50,248 nt of DNA. It comes from an uncultured Eubacteriales bacterium (GTDB lineage Bacteria > Bacillota > Clostridia > Christensenellales > Aristaeellaceae). Location of the stretch: the NCBI GenBank assembly GCA_902790525.1, contig CADASI010000042.1:1-50248 (forward strand), written 5' to 3'. Both the position numbers and the translations under genes were made by a program. How positions within the stretch are numbered: position 1 is the stretch's first letter; each line of letters starts with the position of its first letter. Shown in pieces: positions 7,560 through 15,634 of the stretch. The notes beneath the pieces are model-generated. The model made no database searches, was not told the DNA's origin, and saw only the letters and a program-made list of their open reading frames with translations.

Positions 7560-8462
7560 TTATAGCTTTCTGTTTGACTTCGCCCGGGCGTAGGCGTTGT
7601 AGAACGCCATGGCCGCGATGGTGGCGATATAGGGGATGCACTGGAGAAGCTGCTGCCGTATGGCGGTGCCCTGCAAACTGCGGGCCAGCGCCGTGGTGAA
7701 GCCGAACAGCGCGCTGGAGATCATCGCGCCCAGCGGATGTCCCTTGCACAGGTTGTTGGCCGCCAGCGCCACGTAGCCGCGCGCGCCGGAGATGTCCTGT
7801 ATGAACATGGCGTTGCGGCCCAGGGTCAAGAGGCACCCGGCCAGGCCGATCATGCTGCCGGACAGCGTGGTGGCCAGTATCTGGTAGCGGGGCACGTTGA
7901 TGCCCAGGCTGCTCGCGGCGCTCTTGTTGATGCCCAGCGCCCGAAGCCTGAAGCCGATCACCGTGCGGTACATGATCACGAACATCACCACCGCCAGCGC
8001 GAAGGCCAGGTAGTCGATGACCGTCAGGGACCCGAACACCGTGGAGAGGAACGGTATCCTCCTTATGACGGGCAGGTCGAACTTGGTCAGTCCCTTCAGG
8101 TCGGAGGGGTTGACCGCGCCCTTGGTCTTGAATATGACCGACAGCAAAAACGTGGTGAAGCCCCGGGCGAAGGTGTTTAACGCCATGCCCACGATCATCG
8201 GCTGCCCCTTCAGCCGAACGATGAAGGTGGACATGATCAGCGTCATGCCCATGGCGACGGCCATCGACACCGCCACCGACAGGAAGATGTTGCGCAGGAA
8301 GTAGTGGGTCAAAAAGGCGAAGAACGCGCTCATCAGCAGCGTGCCCTCGAGGGCGATGTTGAACACCTGCACCTTGCTGCACACGCCCGCGCACAGGGCG
8401 ACGAGCAGTATGGGGGTGATTTCGCGTATGGTGGAGTTGATCACCTGCGCCAGATACGTCAT
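7560..8462 (-). CDS. Nucleoside ABC importer permease (second subunit)
   Basis: A 300-residue integral membrane protein of the BPD_transp_2 family, with about eight hydrophobic helices. Conserved stretches include NIALEGTLLMSAF, MALNTFARGFTTF and LGINVPRYQ. It pairs with the permease encoded upstream to form the channel of a BmpA-type nucleoside importer (NupQ-like). The start is ATG 8462, which overlaps the TGA of the upstream permease gene (ATGA at 8462-8459). A much longer open frame upstream in the same phase is only read-through of the antisense phase and is not part of the gene. Confidence 0.88.
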   Translation of the reverse strand: MTYLAQVINSTIREITPILLVALCAGVCSKVQVFNIALEGTLLMSAFFAFLTHYFLRNIFLSVAVSMAVAMGMTLIMSTFIVRLKGQPMIVGMALNTFARGFTTFLLSVIFKTKGAVNPSDLKGLTKFDLPVIRRIPFLSTVFGSLTVIDYLAFALAVVMFVIMYRTVIGFRLRALGINKSAASSLGINVPRYQILATTLSGSMIGLAGCLLTLGRNAMFIQDISGARGYVALAANNLCKGHPLGAMISSALFGFTTALARSLQGTAIRQQLLQCIPYIATIAAMAFYNAYARAKSNRKL

Positions 8463-9559
8463 GCCGCCTCGCCTCCCTTCGCCCGCCTGCGCCTGCGGAT
8501 GTTGCCCTGGGCGATGCGGATCATCCGGGCGCTCATGAACAGCGTGATGATGCCCTCGATGATGTTGCACACCTCCAGCGGGATGTCCATGTTGAGCATC
8601 ATGGTGCTGCCGCCCACGGCCAGGCCCGCCAGCAGTATCGACGCCAGCAGCGTGCCGATGGGGTTCATGTTGGCCAGCAGCGCCGCCACCATGCCGGTCC
8701 AGGCGTAGCCGGTGGAGAAGATCATCTGGTCCACGTACCGGCTCTTGCTGCCCAGCACCTCGAAGGAGCCGCCCAGCCCCGCCATCACGCCGGAGAGCGC
8801 CAGCACCAGGTAGAGCATCTTCCTCGCGTCGATGCCGCCGTACAGCGCGAACCGGGGGTTCAGGCCGCCCATGCGACTCTTGTAGCCGAAGCTGGTCTTC
8901 TTGAACAGGAACCAGGTCACCAGCACCGCGGCCACCGCGATCACAAAGCCCCAGTGCACCCAGCCCTTCATGATCGGCGGCAGCGCGACGTCCGCGGGCA
9001 GCTTGCCGGTCTGGGCGTTCTGCATCTGGTAGACGTTGGCCTCCGGGTCCCTCAGCGGGTAGTTGCACAGGTACGCCGCGAAGTAGTTGGCGATGTAGTT
9101 CAGCATCAGCGTGGAGATCACGAAGGTGACGTCGAACCGGTCGTACAGCCAGCCGGAGAACATCGAGTACAGCGCCCCCGCCGCCGCGGCTGCCAGCATG
9201 GCCGCGAGGATGCGCAACCAGCCCGGCACGGGCAGGTAGTAGCCCACCAGCGCCGCCGCCACCGCGCCGAGGATCATCTGGCCTTCGCCGCCCATGGCCT
9301 CGTAGCCGCTGCGCCAGGCCATACACACCGCCAGGCCGCCCATGATGATGGGCGTGGCGCGCTTTAGGGTGTTCATCAGGTAGACCTGCTTGCCGAACGC
9401 GCCGCGGATCATCTCGCCGTAGGCCAGAAGCGGGTTCTTTCCGATCACGAGTATCACCACCGCGCCCAGCAGGAAGCTGATCAGCACGGCGATCAGCGGC
9501 TGGGTGACGGTATCGACGATCCCCAGCAGCGTCCGCCTCCAGTTGCGCTCATTGTTCAT
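8459..9559 (-). CDS. Nucleoside ABC importer permease (first subunit)
   Basis: A 366-residue permease of the BPD_transp_2 family (NupP-like). It has a first hydrophobic segment at residues ~20-45, the GGEGQMILGAVAAALVG region, and a basic C-terminal tail RRRRRAKGG. A polar loop at ~150-180 probably faces outside. The start is ATG 9559, inside the end of the ATPase gene (stop 9549), giving an 11-base overlap and likely translational coupling. Family members import purine and pyrimidine nucleosides together with an ATPase and a BMP-type binding protein, both present here. Confidence 0.88.
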   Translation of the reverse strand: MNNERNWRRTLLGIVDTVTQPLIAVLISFLLGAVVILVIGKNPLLAYGEMIRGAFGKQVYLMNTLKRATPIIMGGLAVCMAWRSGYEAMGGEGQMILGAVAAALVGYYLPVPGWLRILAAMLAAAAAGALYSMFSGWLYDRFDVTFVISTLMLNYIANYFAAYLCNYPLRDPEANVYQMQNAQTGKLPADVALPPIMKGWVHWGFVIAVAAVLVTWFLFKKTSFGYKSRMGGLNPRFALYGGIDARKMLYLVLALSGVMAGLGGSFEVLGSKSRYVDQMIFSTGYAWTGMVAALLANMNPIGTLLASILLAGLAVGGSTMMLNMDIPLEVCNIIEGIITLFMSARMIRIAQGNIRRRRRAKGGEAA

Positions 9560-11057
9560 GACCGATCGAACCTCCCACCATCAACAGGCCCAGGTGCCTG
9601 TCGTCCATGCTGCCCCGGCTGAACTCCCCGACGATGCGCCCCTCGAAGATCACGTAGATGCGGTCGGACAGGCTCATGATCTCGGTAAGCTCCGAGGACA
9701 CCAGCAGTATGGCCGCGCCGTCGTCCCGGCGCTGGAGCATGCGGTTGTGGATGGCCTCCATGGCGCCGATGTCGATGCCCCGCGTGGGCTCGCAGCAGAT
9801 CAATACCGGCGTGTCCAGGCTCATCTCCCGGGCCACGATCAGCTTCTGGGCGTTGCCGCCGGACAGCTCGCGCATCTTTTGCGTCGGGGAGGACGCCTTC
9901 ACGTTGAAGTCCTGAATCAGCCTGACGGCGAGCTCCCGGATCGCCCCGGGGCGTATGATGCCGCCCGCGCTGAACGGCTTTTCGTCCTGCCGGGCCATCA
10001 GCGCGTTCTCCTCCAGCGTGCCCTCGGGGGCGCTGCCCCAGACGTAGCGGTCCTCGCTGATGTGGGCAAGCCCCGCGTCCCGTATCTCGCGCACGGAGCG
10101 GTTGGTCACGTCCCTGCCGCACACCAATACCCGGCCGCCCGTGGACTTCTCAAGGCCGGTAATGCAGCGGATCAGCTCGCTCTGGCCGTTGCCGGACACC
10201 CCCGCGATGCCCACGATCTCCCCCGCGTTCACATGCAGGCTGATATCGCTGAGCACCTCGCGGCCGTTCTCCGTGAGTCGAAGGCCCTGCGTCTCCAGCA
10301 GCGTTTCTCCCGGCTTCGGCGGGTCGATCTCGTAGCTGGCCAGCGGGTGGCCCACCATCAGCATCGCAAGCTCGCGGATGTCGGTTTCGGCAGCCATGCG
10401 CTCGGCCACCACCCGGCCCTGGCGCATCACGTACACACGGTCGGAGACGGCCATGACCTCCTGTAATTTGTGGGTGATCAGCACGATGCTCTTGCCCGCA
10501 CGGGCCAGGCCGCGGATGGTCTCCAGCAGCGCCTCCACCTCCAGCGGCGTCAGCACCGCGCTGGGCTCGTCGAATATGATGATCTCGGCGTTCTGGTAGA
10601 GTATCTTGAGGATCTCCACCCGCTGCCGAAGCCCCACGGGGCAGTCGCTGATGCGCGCCAAAGGGTCGATCTTCAATTCGTAGCGCTCGGAGATCTGCCG
10701 CACGGTCTCCACCGTCCGGTTCATGTCCATGAACGGGCCGTTTTTCAGCTCGTTCTTGAACACGATGTTCTCCGCCACGGTCATCTGCTCGAACAGCATA
10801 AAGTGCTGCTGCACCATGCCGATGCCCACGGCCATGGCGTCGGAGGGGTTGTTGAAGCGCTGCGTCTTGCCGCCCACGATGATCTCCCCGGAGTCCGGCT
10901 TCTCCAGCCCGTAGAGTATCTTCATGATCGTGGACTTGCCCGCGCCGTTCTCCCCCACGATGGAGAGTATCTCCCCCCGGTTAAGATGCAGGCTGACATC
11001 ATCGTTCGCCACGACGGTGTCGTAGGTCTTGGTGATGTGCTTCATTTCAAAAACCAT
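9549..11057 (-). CDS. Nucleoside ABC importer ATPase with two nucleotide-binding domains
   Basis: A 502-residue protein with two tandem ABC domains, as in NupO/BmpB and the RbsA/MglA type. Domain 1 has Walker [10 protein letters not shown] (residues ~34-42), a signature region around [13 protein letters not shown], and Walker [10 protein letters not shown]. Domain 2 has a degenerate Walker [11 protein letters not shown], without Lys, and signature [10 protein letters not shown]; degenerate second sites are normal in this subfamily. The start is ATG 11057 with AAGGAG 8 bases upstream; a GTG at 11066 overlaps that site. The gene lies between the binding protein and two permeases of the same operon. 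Confidence 0.92.
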   Translation of the reverse strand: MVFEMKHITKTYDTVVANDDVSLHLNRGEILSIVGENGAGKSTIMKILYGLEKPDSGEIIVGGKTQRFNNPSDAMAVGIGMVQQHFMLFEQMTVAENIVFKNELKNGPFMDMNRTVETVRQISERYELKIDPLARISDCPVGLRQRVEILKILYQNAEIIIFDEPSAVLTPLEVEALLETIRGLARAGKSIVLITHKLQEVMAVSDRVYVMRQGRVVAERMAAETDIRELAMLMVGHPLASYEIDPPKPGETLLETQGLRLTENGREVLSDISLHVNAGEIVGIAGVSGNGQSELIRCITGLEKSTGGRVLVCGRDVTNRSVREIRDAGLAHISEDRYVWGSAPEGTLEENALMARQDEKPFSAGGIIRPGAIRELAVRLIQDFNVKASSPTQKMRELSGGNAQKLIVAREMSLDTPVLICCEPTRGIDIGAMEAIHNRMLQRRDDGAAILLVSSELTEIMSLSDRIYVIFEGRIVGEFSRGSMDDRHLGLLMVGGSIGHEQ

Positions 11058-11134
11058 ATCGCACACTCCTTGGGTGAAGTGTCACCGAAAACGGCCCCTT
11101 GGATCATCCAAAGGGCCGTTGGAATCGCCTTCGA

Positions 11135-12160
11135 TCAGAAGATCGGGAAGGTGTAGTCGTCCTCGGAGGCGGGCATCTCGAGCACCAGCTCGCCGGAGGC
11201 GATGGCGTCGGCCACGGCCTTGCAGTTCTCAATGACCTCGTCGGTCATGATGTCGCTGTTCAGGTAGTTGCCCTCGGCGGTGATGTGGGTCGCGCCGATG
11301 GCGCCGTCCTTCATCTCCAGCACGTGCAGGCCGTTCTCAAGGGTGCCGGCGAAGAAGGCGTCGATGATGATGCCCGCGGTGACGCCGGTGTTCTTGAGCT
11401 GGGAGGACAGGATGTAGGGGTTCTCCTCGCGGGTCATGTCGGTATCCTGGCCGATGGAGTAGATGTACTTGCCCTCCTCGGCCAGCTCCAGCGCCGCGTT
11501 GAAGATACCCTCGTTGCAGGCCGCCGCGCCGCCGAAGATGTAGGTGCAGCCCTTCGCCTGCTGCTGCTTGGCGAAGTCATAGGCCGGGGCGGGGTCGCTG
11601 TAGGAGTTGGTGTAGTTGAAGGTGATCTGCGCGTCGGGCACCACGGACTTGACGCCCTCCATGAAGCCCCAGCGATATTTGAAGGAGCCGGAGCCCTCGA
11701 AGCAGCCCACGTAGCCGAACTTGGTCTCGTTCGGGAAGGCGTAGCCGGCCATCGCGCCCATCAGGTAGGCGGCCTGCTCCTCGTTGTAGCTGTAGGAGGC
11801 CACGGCGTCGCTGCCGGCGTCGGTGTCGATGACGGCGAAGCGGATGCTGTCGTCCACCTCGGCGGCCTTCGCGGCGGCGTACTCGGCGGACTGCCAGCCC
11901 ACGCCCAGGATCAGGTCGTACTCCTCGGCCACGGCGGCGTCATAGCTGGCCTGCCACTTGTCGGTGTCGGGGCACTCGAGGATGCGGTACTCGTAGCCGT
12001 AGGTCCCGGCCAGCTCCTCGACCTTCTCCACGACCTGGGTCAAAAAGGCGTTCACGCCAACCGGGTCGCAGATGACGGCGATCTTCTCGCCCTCCGCCAT
12101 GGCGGGGATCATCGTCAGAACCAGTATGAACACGATGAGCAGGGATGCGATTTTCTTCAT
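11135..12160 (-). CDS. BMP-family nucleoside-binding protein
   Basis: A 341-residue exported solute-binding protein of the BmpA/Med/TmpC family and first gene of the importer operon. Residues 1-22 are a signal peptide (MKKIASLL..., AMAEG). Family features include ILGVGWQSAEYAA, DTDAG and YIFGGAAACNEG. Oddly, no cysteine lipobox is present; the cleavage region reads IPAMAEG, suiting signal peptidase I, whereas this family is usually lipid-anchored in monoderms. The start is ATG 12160 with AAAGGAG upstream; an earlier in-frame codon at 12202 lies in the promoter region. It probably binds inosine, adenosine or guanosine-like nucleosides and hands them to the permeases downstream. Confidence 0.9.
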   Translation of the reverse strand: MKKIASLLIVFILVLTMIPAMAEGEKIAVICDPVGVNAFLTQVVEKVEELAGTYGYEYRILECPDTDKWQASYDAAVAEEYDLILGVGWQSAEYAAAKAAEVDDSIRFAVIDTDAGSDAVASYSYNEEQAAYLMGAMAGYAFPNETKFGYVGCFEGSGSFKYRWGFMEGVKSVVPDAQITFNYTNSYSDPAPAYDFAKQQQAKGCTYIFGGAAACNEGIFNAALELAEEGKYIYSIGQDTDMTREENPYILSSQLKNTGVTAGIIIDAFFAGTLENGLHVLEMKDGAIGATHITAEGNYLNSDIMTDEVIENCKAVADAIASGELVLEMPASEDDYTFPIF

Positions 12161-12186
12161 GGGGCTCACTCCTTTATAATATTCAT

Positions 12187-12215
12187 ATTTTAATAATATC
12201 ACTTTCCGGTCACAA
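12187..12215 (-). promoter_or_regulatory. Promoter of the nucleoside importer operon
   Basis: On the minus strand: TTGTGA (12215-12210), 17-base spacer, TAAAAT (12192-12187), about 27 bases before the ATG at 12160. Confidence 0.5.
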
Positions 12216-12287
12216 TGTCGAGCCCTATTCGCTCATTATTTCAGTTATATTTTGCGTTTTGCAGCGGCGCGGATGTCCTTCGCGCCG

Positions 12288-12316
12288 TTGACTTGCATGC
12301 CCGGTCATGATAGAAT
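12288..12316 (+). promoter_or_regulatory. Promoter of the punA-mtaD-mtnA operon
   Basis: TTGACT (12288-12293), 17-base spacer, TAGAAT (12311-12316). The leader to ATG 12352 is about 30 bases, with AGGAGG before the start. It is divergent from the importer operon promoter about 75 bases away; the space between is too small for a riboswitch. Confidence 0.65.
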
Positions 12317-12351
12317 TATAACAACAATATCACAACAGGAGGCGGACGCCC

Positions 12352-13188
12352 ATGGACTATACGCTCGAATACTTCCGGGAATCGGTGGATTACATACGCA
12401 AATTCGTCCCCTGGGAACCTGAGATCGCCGTCGTGCTGGGGTCGTTCCTGGGCCCCTTCGCGGATGCCGTCGAGGACCCGATCGTCATTGATTACAGGGA
12501 CATCCCGAACTTCCTCGTCTCCACGGTCAAGGGCCACGCGGGCAAGCTGATCTTCGGCACCGTGGCGGGCCGCCGCGTGGTGTGCATGTCCGGGCGCTTC
12601 CACTACTACGAGGGCTACGACTTTGAGCAGCTCGTGATCCCGATACGCCTTTTCAAGCTGCTGGGCGTCAGTGCCACGATACTGACCAACGCCGCGGGCG
12701 CGGTGAACGCCGCGTACCAACCCGGCGACGTGATGATCGTCACGGACCACATCAAGCTCGCCGGTGCCAGCCCCATGCGCGGCAGGAACGTGGACGCCTT
12801 CGGCCCCCGCTTCTTCGACGTGACCCGCATGTACACCCCGGAGCTTCGCAAACTGGCGCTGGACTGCGCCGCGGGCACCGGCCTCACGGTCCACGAGGGC
12901 GTGTACATGTTCTTCACCGGCCCGCAGTACGAGACCCCGGCGGAGATCCGGGCCGCCCGCATCCTCGGAGCTGACGCCGTGGGCATGTCCACCGTCACCG
13001 AGGCGCTGACGGCCGCCCACTGCGGCATGCCGCTTCTTTGCCTGAGCGTCATGACCAACATGGCCTCGGGCGTGCTGGACACACCGCTGACCACCGGGGA
13101 GGTCCTCGAGACCGCCGAGAGGATCGCTGGCCCGTTCAGCGACTATATCATCAAGATCATCGACCGCATGAGGGAGGTAGCGCTGTGA
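12352..13188 (+). CDS. punA: Purine nucleoside phosphorylase (trimeric type), possibly methylthioinosine-active
   Basis: A 278-residue PNP/MTAP-family enzyme cleaving purine nucleosides to base and (deoxy)ribose-1-phosphate. Seen: phosphate-loop VVLGSFLGPFAD (family usually GSGLG), GRFHYYEGY, LTNAAGAVN, GPQYETPAEIR and MSTVTEALTAAH. The start is ATG 12352 behind AGGAGG. Its TGA overlaps the GTG of mtaD, so the two are translationally coupled, and mtnA follows. That gene order matches a route from methylthioadenosine via methylthioinosine to methylthioribose-1-phosphate, in which this enzyme would do the phosphorolysis. General purine salvage is the conservative reading; the Gly-to-Phe change in the loop is unusual and may mark a subgroup. 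Confidence 0.88.
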   Translation: MDYTLEYFRESVDYIRKFVPWEPEIAVVLGSFLGPFADAVEDPIVIDYRDIPNFLVSTVKGHAGKLIFGTVAGRRVVCMSGRFHYYEGYDFEQLVIPIRLFKLLGVSATILTNAAGAVNAAYQPGDVMIVTDHIKLAGASPMRGRNVDAFGPRFFDVTRMYTPELRKLALDCAAGTGLTVHEGVYMFFTGPQYETPAEIRAARILGADAVGMSTVTEALTAAHCGMPLLCLSVMTNMASGVLDTPLTTGEVLETAERIAGPFSDYIIKIIDRMREVAL

Positions 13189-14495
13189 AACTGCTGTTCA
13201 AGAATGCCGGCATACTGGCCTGGAAGGACGACCGCTTCGATTACATCCCCGAGGGCTTCCTGGGCGTGGACGGCGACACCATCGACTACATCGGCGCGGA
13301 CCGGCCTCAGGCCCCCTACGACCTGGTGAAGGACATGCGGGGCCGGCTGCTGATCCCCGGCATCATCAACTGCCACTGCCACGCGGCCATGACGCTGCTC
13401 AGGGGCGTGGGCAGCGACCTGCCGCTGGACCGCTGGCTGTTCGAGGCCGTGTTCCCCGTGGAGGACCGCATGAAGACGGCGGACTTCATCGCGGGCAACG
13501 AGCTGGCCGTCCTCGAGTTGCTCGCAAGCGGCGTGACCGCGTTCAGCGACATGTACATGGAGCCGAAGACGCTCATCGAGCTCAACGAGCAGGTGGGCAT
13601 GAAGGTGAACCTGACCCGCGTGGTGCAGGCGTTTGACCCCTCGGAGCCGCCGAAGAAGAACGTCCGCGTCCCCGAGTCGCTTCAGCTGTTCGATGAATAC
13701 CACGGTTGCCAAAACGGGCGCTTGCGCGTGGATTTCGCCGTGCACGCCGAGTACACCACCAACGACGCCGTGACCCGCTACTACGCCGATAAGATCCGCC
13801 CCTATCGTGAGAAGGGCGCGCGGGTGCAGGTCCACCTCTCGGAGACCCGCAAGGAGCACGAGGCGTGCATACAGCGCCACGGCATGACGCCCGCCGCGTG
13901 GTTCGAGGCCATGGGCATATTCGACCTGCCCACCGCCGCCGCCCACTGCGTGTGGTGCACCCCGGAGGACCTGAACATCTTCAAGGCCCACGGCGTGTAC
14001 CCGATCCACAACCCCACCAGCAACCTGAAGCTGGGCAGCGGCTTCGCGCCGGTGCCGGAGATGCTGGAGATGGGGCTCACAGTGGCGCTGGGCACCGACG
14101 GCGCGGCCAGCAACAACAACCTCAACATGTTCGAAGAGATGCACCTCGCCGCCATCGCCATGAACGGCTACCGGCTGGACCCGGTGCTGATGCCGCCCCC
14201 GACCGTACTGCGCATGGCGACCGTAAACGGCGCGGCGCTGCAGGGCCGGGACGACACGGGCTGCCTGGCCGTGGGCAAAAAGGCCGACATCGTGGCGGTG
14301 GACATGGACAGGCCGCACCTGTATCCGGCGTTCGAGCCGCTGCCGATGCTGACCTATTCCGCGCAGGCGTCCGACGTCTGCATGACCATGGTCGACGGCA
14401 GGATACTCTACGAAAACGGCGAATACCTGACCATCGACCGGGATAAGGCGCTATACGACGCAAAGCAGGCCGTGAAGCGGCTGTACGGGAGATAG
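13185..14495 (+). CDS. mtaD: 5-methylthioadenosine/S-adenosylhomocysteine deaminase
   Basis: A 436-residue amidohydrolase of the MtaD/TrzA family that deaminates 5'-methylthioadenosine and S-adenosylhomocysteine to the inosine forms. Metal ligands are visible: NCHCHAAM (two His), HLSET, AAHCVW and GTDGAASNN (Asp). The C-terminal GCLAVGKKADIVAVD strand is typical of amidohydrolases. The start is GTG 13185, overlapping the punA stop, with AGGGAGG upstream; a longer frame reaching back to 13038 only shadows punA. It sits between punA and mtnA. Other amidohydrolase substrates such as guanine or hydroxydechloroatrazine relatives cannot be excluded, but the neighbours favour MTA/SAH. Confidence 0.88.
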   Translation: MKLLFKNAGILAWKDDRFDYIPEGFLGVDGDTIDYIGADRPQAPYDLVKDMRGRLLIPGIINCHCHAAMTLLRGVGSDLPLDRWLFEAVFPVEDRMKTADFIAGNELAVLELLASGVTAFSDMYMEPKTLIELNEQVGMKVNLTRVVQAFDPSEPPKKNVRVPESLQLFDEYHGCQNGRLRVDFAVHAEYTTNDAVTRYYADKIRPYREKGARVQVHLSETRKEHEACIQRHGMTPAAWFEAMGIFDLPTAAAHCVWCTPEDLNIFKAHGVYPIHNPTSNLKLGSGFAPVPEMLEMGLTVALGTDGAASNNNLNMFEEMHLAAIAMNGYRLDPVLMPPPTVLRMATVNGAALQGRDDTGCLAVGKKADIVAVDMDRPHLYPAFEPLPMLTYSAQASDVCMTMVDGRILYENGEYLTIDRDKALYDAKQAVKRLYGR

Positions 14496-14499
14496 ATTT

Positions 14500-15570
14500 A
14501 TGGAGAGACAGGACAGAGATCTGGCATTCATGCTGCAATACGAGAACATCGCCTGGTTCGACGGCCGTGAAGTGCGCATACTGGACCGCCGCGTCTACCC
14601 CGTGAAGGTCGAGTTTGTGACCTGCAAGACCCATCAGGAGGTCACCCGGGCCATCGCGGACATGGTCACCCAGAGCGCCGGGCCCTACACCGCCGCGGCC
14701 ATGGGCATGGCCCTCGCCGCCCACGAGTGCCGCGACAGGCGCGCCGCCGACCAGTTCAAGTGGCTCGAGGACGCCGCCGACAACATCAGCCACGCCCGGC
14801 CCACCACCGTGTCCCGTATGAAGATCATCACCGGCGGCTGCCTCGAGGCCGCCCGGCGCGCCATCGAGGCCGGGGGCGACGCGGCGCAGGCCATCATGGA
14901 CCACACAATCGAGGCCAACAACCTGCGCTACAGCAAGGTGCACCGCACCGCGGAGTACCTGGTGGACATGTTCCCCGACGACGGCACGGTCATGACCCAG
15001 TGCTTCGGGGAGACCATCGTCGGCATGATGCTCAAGGTCTGCCGCGACAGGGGCAAGAGCATACGCATCTACTGCCCCGAGACCCGCCCCTACTTCCAGG
15101 GCGCGCGGCTCACCGCCACGGTGTGCCACGACATGGGCTTCGACGTCACCGTGATCACCGACAACATGCCCGCCACGGTCATGCGCAACGAGCATGTGGA
15201 CGTGTTCACCTCCGCCGCCGACGCCATCAGCCTCGACGGGTACGTGGTCAACAAGGTGGGCACCTTCCAGATCGCCATCGTGGCCAAATATATGGGCGTT
15301 CCCTACTTCGTCACCGGCGCGCCGGACCCGGGGCACCCCACCATCGACACCGTGACCATCGAGATGCGCGACCCGGAGTTCGTGCTCCAGGCCATGGGCC
15401 AGCGCACCGCCGCGCAGGGCGTCAAAGGGTATTACCCCAGCTTCGACATCACCCCGCCCTACCTCGTCTCCGGCGTGGTGACCGACAGCGGCATCTACGC
15501 GCCGTATGACCTGCACCGCTACTTCAACAACGGCGACGGCGAATTCGCCCAGCGCGGGCTGAACCTTTGA
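14500..15570 (+). CDS. mtnA: Methylthioribose-1-phosphate isomerase-like protein
   Basis: A 356-residue protein of the eIF-2B alpha/MtnA family that converts 5-methylthioribose-1-phosphate to the ribulose form. Seen: SHARPTTVSRM near the N-terminal domain, VMTQCFGET with the probable catalytic Cys, the ETRPYFQGARLTA substrate loop, and a TSAADAISLDGYVVNK segment carrying the expected Asp. It starts at ATG 14500, four bases after mtaD stops, and ends at a strong terminator. It would take the product made by the phosphorylase and deaminase upstream. No mtnB/mtnC/mtnD or aldolase is in the window. A ribose-1,5-bisphosphate isomerase is the main alternative. Confidence 0.85.
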   Translation: MERQDRDLAFMLQYENIAWFDGREVRILDRRVYPVKVEFVTCKTHQEVTRAIADMVTQSAGPYTAAAMGMALAAHECRDRRAADQFKWLEDAADNISHARPTTVSRMKIITGGCLEAARRAIEAGGDAAQAIMDHTIEANNLRYSKVHRTAEYLVDMFPDDGTVMTQCFGETIVGMMLKVCRDRGKSIRIYCPETRPYFQGARLTATVCHDMGFDVTVITDNMPATVMRNEHVDVFTSAADAISLDGYVVNKVGTFQIAIVAKYMGVPYFVTGAPDPGHPTIDTVTIEMRDPEFVLQAMGQRTAAQGVKGYYPSFDITPPYLVSGVVTDSGIYAPYDLHRYFNNGDGEFAQRGLNL

Positions 15571-15575
15571 CAGAA

Positions 15576-15624
15576 AAAGACCCCTTCCGTTCGGCATTGA
15601 CGGATGCCGGCGGAAGGGGTCTTT
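15576..15624. terminator. Bidirectional terminator between mtnA and lysC
   Basis: A 14-bp stem, AAAGACCCCTTCCG (576-589) with its complement (611-624), with an inner stem CGGCAT/ATGCCG. The A-run on one side and T-run on the other serve both convergent operons. Confidence 0.85.
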
Positions 15625-15634
15625 CGCTTGCTTG

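Noticed and set aside
7560-9326. A 588-codon open frame covering most of both permease genes
   Set aside because: Only its last 300 codons (from ATG 8462) match the permease family; the first part is the out-of-frame reading of the other permease and is Arg/Gly-rich shadow sequence.
12161-12351. SAM, SAH or purine riboswitch between the importer and salvage operons
   Set aside because: The two divergent promoters leave leaders of about 30 bases each; no aptamer-like conserved sequence seen.
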